Of a stretch of 64,000 bases of DNA, positions 60,986 through 64,000 are shown piece after piece (the first letter of the stretch is position 1; each line of letters begins with the position of its first letter). The notes below the pieces were generated by a model. It saw nothing but the letters and a program-made list of their open reading frames with translations. It was not told the DNA's origin and did not search any database. A program made the position numbers and the translations under genes. The DNA is from Pomphorhynchus laevis (lineage: Eukaryota > Acanthocephala > Palaeacanthocephala > Echinorhynchida > Pomphorhynchidae), in NCBI GenBank assembly GCA_012934845.2, contig WNNJ02002785.1, positions 248,001 to 312,000 on the forward strand, read 5' to 3'.

Positions 60986-61440
60986 CTACTTACAGTTGCC
61001 TATATAGAATACTGGTAACAAATAACTAATAATTTATGGTAAAATACCGTGTAGCTAATACTGCATTCGAAGTCATCCACGAAAAACCTGATACATCCAC
61101 TTTTAATGTCAAGCACACAACAAACCAATGTACCATTCCCAATTTTTACACCGCTATTTCGATTACCCAGCACATCACATTGATCAATTATATCACTAAC
61201 GGAAGCTATGTAACAGTGTTGAAGTGACGTCGACCTGTAAACATCAAATCAGCAACTTTATTGAATACAAAAATGCATTTTATCTGTTTTTTATTATAAA
61301 TGTCTTTGTTATAATAACTTTAACTTTATATTCCATTATTATTGTGGAATAATCCTAATATAATAATATATCAATAATAATATAATAATATACAATAATA
61401 ATATATTATTATTTATAAACTTCAATAGAATAATCAGAAA
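60986..61440. other. RyR intron, AT-rich, no gene seen
   Basis: The 63-aa plus frame at 61036-61227 has no recognised similarity. An attattattgtggaat phrase recurs from ~60.17 kb at 61.33 kb. Confidence 0.4.
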
Positions 61441-64000
61441 TTAATGATTTCTGGAACGTGCGCGATCTGATCACGACCGTACGCTTTGACAAAAAAGGAA
61501 GATTACGAGTGCACAAAGTCAATGATATTCGATGTTTGGGCTCTATATGCGAAGCACGTTTAGTTCGACAGTTGCATGATACCATGAGTAATCAATTATC
61601 CCTTATAACTACTTCAAATATCGAGGCTCAAACGTATTCTGATCAAAGCATTGATATTTTGAGCACAGTGTGGTACTTTAATGCATCAACAATAAAACGA
61701 ATATCATGGTCACTGCGTGCGCGCTGCTCATCTAATGTCTTCGCTTATCAATGATTCATTGTGTTAACAATCAGTGGAAAGCTAGACTGCCCTACTATGC
61801 TTTCCAAAACTGTGTTTTATTTCTGGGGTCGAATACAAAACAAGACGCGAACGAAACATCAAAAAACGCATCGCGGACATGTTTTCATTAATGGAATCGC
61901 GTGATCTTCGGAGTTTGCTTTCGTTGATATGTTCATATGCTAGGTCCGGAATCCCCAAGTCAAAATCATCTGGAAAGATTTTAAGCAAATCTAACTCGCA
62001 AAAAAAGGTTATTAATCTCGCACGAATCGATAACTTCACTAAGGCAATTAGGAAACACATCTGATGGAATTTGCGCCTCTACAATGCTGGTAAGAAATAA
62101 GCCAGAGATTTTGCATCCGGTAACTGATACTATAATTAATAAGATGACACCAAGGTCCCGACCAATATCAAAAGATTCTGAGACAGTCACGGCTTCTATA
62201 TTCTCTTTTCCCAAATATACATCTCCTAAATGTTTGGGTTAGCGCCCTGAACATCTGCAAGACATGATATCGGCTGATCATGGAAACCTTCTATCGCGTC
62301 TTACGAACCTTGTAAATCAGTTGATAGGTGGACTAGCGCCTAGAGAGTTATCCGATTTCCTTGATGGTGCCGACCTGATCGCGCTAAACAAGCAATGTGA
62401 AGGGATCCGACCAATTGTAGTTAGTGAAACGCTCCGTCATCTGCATTCAAAATATATATGTCAGAGGTTGCGAAAAGAATTTTCCATCACTCTTAACCCT
62501 CATCAGGTCGGGGTATCAACTTCGAACGGCATGGAACTCATCATCTATGAGGCCAAACTCAAAAACAACGAGCAAATTAATAATTCAGATTGGGTGTGGC
62601 TAATGGTTGATGTACGCAATGCTTTAATTCACTAAGTCGTGGTGTAATTATTCAAGCCGTCGATTGTCAATTTCCAGAGTGCTCAGCGTGGGTACTTTGG
62701 TGTTATGAACGACCTTCGCATTAACGTATTATAGATCAGGAATCCTTAAATTCAGCATGCGGAGTCCAACAAGGTGATTCTTTTGGACCCGCCTTGTACT
62801 CGCTTTCAATTCAACCAACCATTCAATTGCTGGTATTGAGTTCAATAAATGGTACTTGGACGATGGATTAATCGGTGGGTCGGCACGGTCCATTATCAAA
62901 GTATTGTCCTACTAATCTGGTGCTTTTAGTTAATTTGCAACTTAATTGGCGGAAAACTGAGATAATAGGACAGCGGGAAGCTATTCAATTTGTACAATCG
63001 TATTTCTCTGAATCTATGGCATTGAACGAAACCATGAATGTTGTTCTACTTGGATCACTAATCGGAAATCCAGAATTCACTGCTTCTCATCTTGAATATA
63101 TGATTCTGCCGAGATTAGTGAGGGATCTTGACTTGCTTTCAGAAATTCCTGATCCGCAGATTGTTTACCTACTTTTGCGACACTGCGCCTCAGCTCGCCG
63201 TATTAACCATTTAATGCGAACAATCGATCCGTCTTCTATACACTCTGCTTTAAAACAGTTTGATAAAGCCGTAACCAACGTCCTTAACGAAGTGATAGGG
63301 ATTATACTAGATTCACGCTCACAAGTTCAAGCAAACCTTCCATTACGGATGGGCGGAATTGGAATGCGAAGTTGTCTAGTCCATGCTCTTGTTGCGTATG
63401 TAGCCAGCATCGCCAATGTTTCGAGCACCTTGGGTATTGATTCGTCTTCTTTCCAGGATATTCACAAACCTTTGAGACGTTAACCCGCTAATATCCGGAA
63501 GAACTCTTATGGATAACAGTGCTCCATACAAAAAAACCATATAAATGCAGACGATGCTTTAAAGATGCTGACGATTACGGATTTCACGGCCTTACTTGCC
63601 AATTCGGAGGATACCCAGGGATACATCATAACGGACTAAGAGACACAGTATTCCATGCAGCCGAGTCAGCAGGTTTACATGTTAAGCGTGAAGTTTTGAA
63701 TCTTGTCAGGGGTTTAAGAGAACAGTCAGCTGATATCTTCCTACACGGCGACCCACCCGAAGCAATTGACTTCGCTGTTACAAACCCTCAGCAGTCATCA
63801 TACTTGAATAAATCAAGCACGGAGGCTACTTACGCCGCGGAAGAGTACGCAATCCGCGTTAAAGAACGAAAATACCGACATACCATGGAGAAAATGCTTA
63901 AATTCTTACCCCTGCAGTTGTTGAGACCTATGGGAGATGGAACGTTGGCGGACTATGCCTAATTCGTAGAATAGTGCGCTACCTTGCAGCTCGTCGAAAC
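61440..64000 (+). mobile_element. Broken reverse-transcriptase retroelement
   Basis: Plus-strand pieces in order: LVNQLIGGLAPRELSDFL with GIRPIVVSETLRHL and NPHQVGVSTSNGMELIIYEA (RT fingers/palm, 62264-62635); a YLDDG-type palm motif (~62855); LGSLIGNPEF, LLRHCASARRINHLMRTIDP and ANLPLRMGGIGMRS (62875-63483, after the palm); YKCRRCFKDADDYGFHGLTC and AADIFL-type sequence (63519-63962, Cys-rich C-terminal region). This layout belongs to a reverse-transcriptase group common in invertebrates; whether non-LTR or DIRS-like I cannot tell. No terminal repeats are seen. It has several breaks and continues past the window. Confidence 0.75.

Larger units (their letters stand above)
58102..60545. other. 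RyR intron with 94-bp and 157-bp repeats
   Basis: 58.14-58.8 kb has direct then inverted 94-bp-type units, 59301-59757 a 157-bp tandem array, and 59.76-60.5 kb only A/T-rich DNA. The 95-aa plus frame at 58787 is A/T-run translation. Confidence 0.6.

Noticed and set aside
58787-59074. 95-aa hydrophobic reading frame as a membrane protein gene
   Set aside because: Phe/Leu/Ile/Tyr-rich translation of A/T runs within repeats; no family similarity and starts inside a 94-bp-type unit.

Overview
The window is a low-GC animal (invertebrate metazoan) nuclear segment, about three-quarters A+T by eye. It is dominated by one gene on the minus strand: an internal part of a ryanodine receptor (RyR), the intracellular Ca2+-release channel. 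Forty-nine exons between 60985 and 1260 can be chained in a single continuous reading phase, running from the end of the third SPRY domain to just past the calmodulin-binding segment. The N-terminal SPRY1/2 part and the C-terminal pore lie outside the window. The phylum cannot be fixed from this sequence. Penelope-like elements with a GIY-YIG endonuclease, a Merlin DNA transposon, a tRNA-derived SINE and hammerhead ribozymes fit several invertebrate groups; a nematode-like or flatworm-like genome is possible.

Layout, left to right (3' to 5' of the gene): 1-6.6 kb holds exons 38-49. 6.6-9.6 kb is an intron with fold-back repeats and a first copy of a pseudoknot-bearing repeat. 9.6-17.8 kb holds exons 28-37, separated by fold-backs, one of which carries a complete-looking type III hammerhead ribozyme. 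17.8-28.9 kb holds exons 22-27, further pseudoknot repeats, a 94-bp tandem array and a GC-rich island. 28.9-35 kb contains a large inverted pair of Penelope-like copies around exon 21, then unidentified coding remnants with a 144-bp tandem duplication. 35-38 kb has the densest exon cluster (15-20). 39-41.2 kb has a second Penelope-like fossil, a hammerhead-like motif and fold-backs. 44.3-45.6 kb is a Merlin transposon with a target-site duplication. 45.7-49.6 kb holds exons 8-13 and a SINE. 49.6-60.5 kb holds exons 4-7 among dense AT-rich repeats (435-bp duplication, 94-bp and 157-bp units). 60.5-61.0 kb holds exons 1-3, and 61.4-64 kb is a broken reverse-transcriptase element upstream in the same gene.

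Apart from RyR, nothing here looks like an intact host gene. All other coding signal is transposon or retroelement debris inside introns. Introns fall into two size classes, 23 of 43-59 bp and 25 of 586 bp or more, and recognisable mobile DNA sits in many of the long ones.
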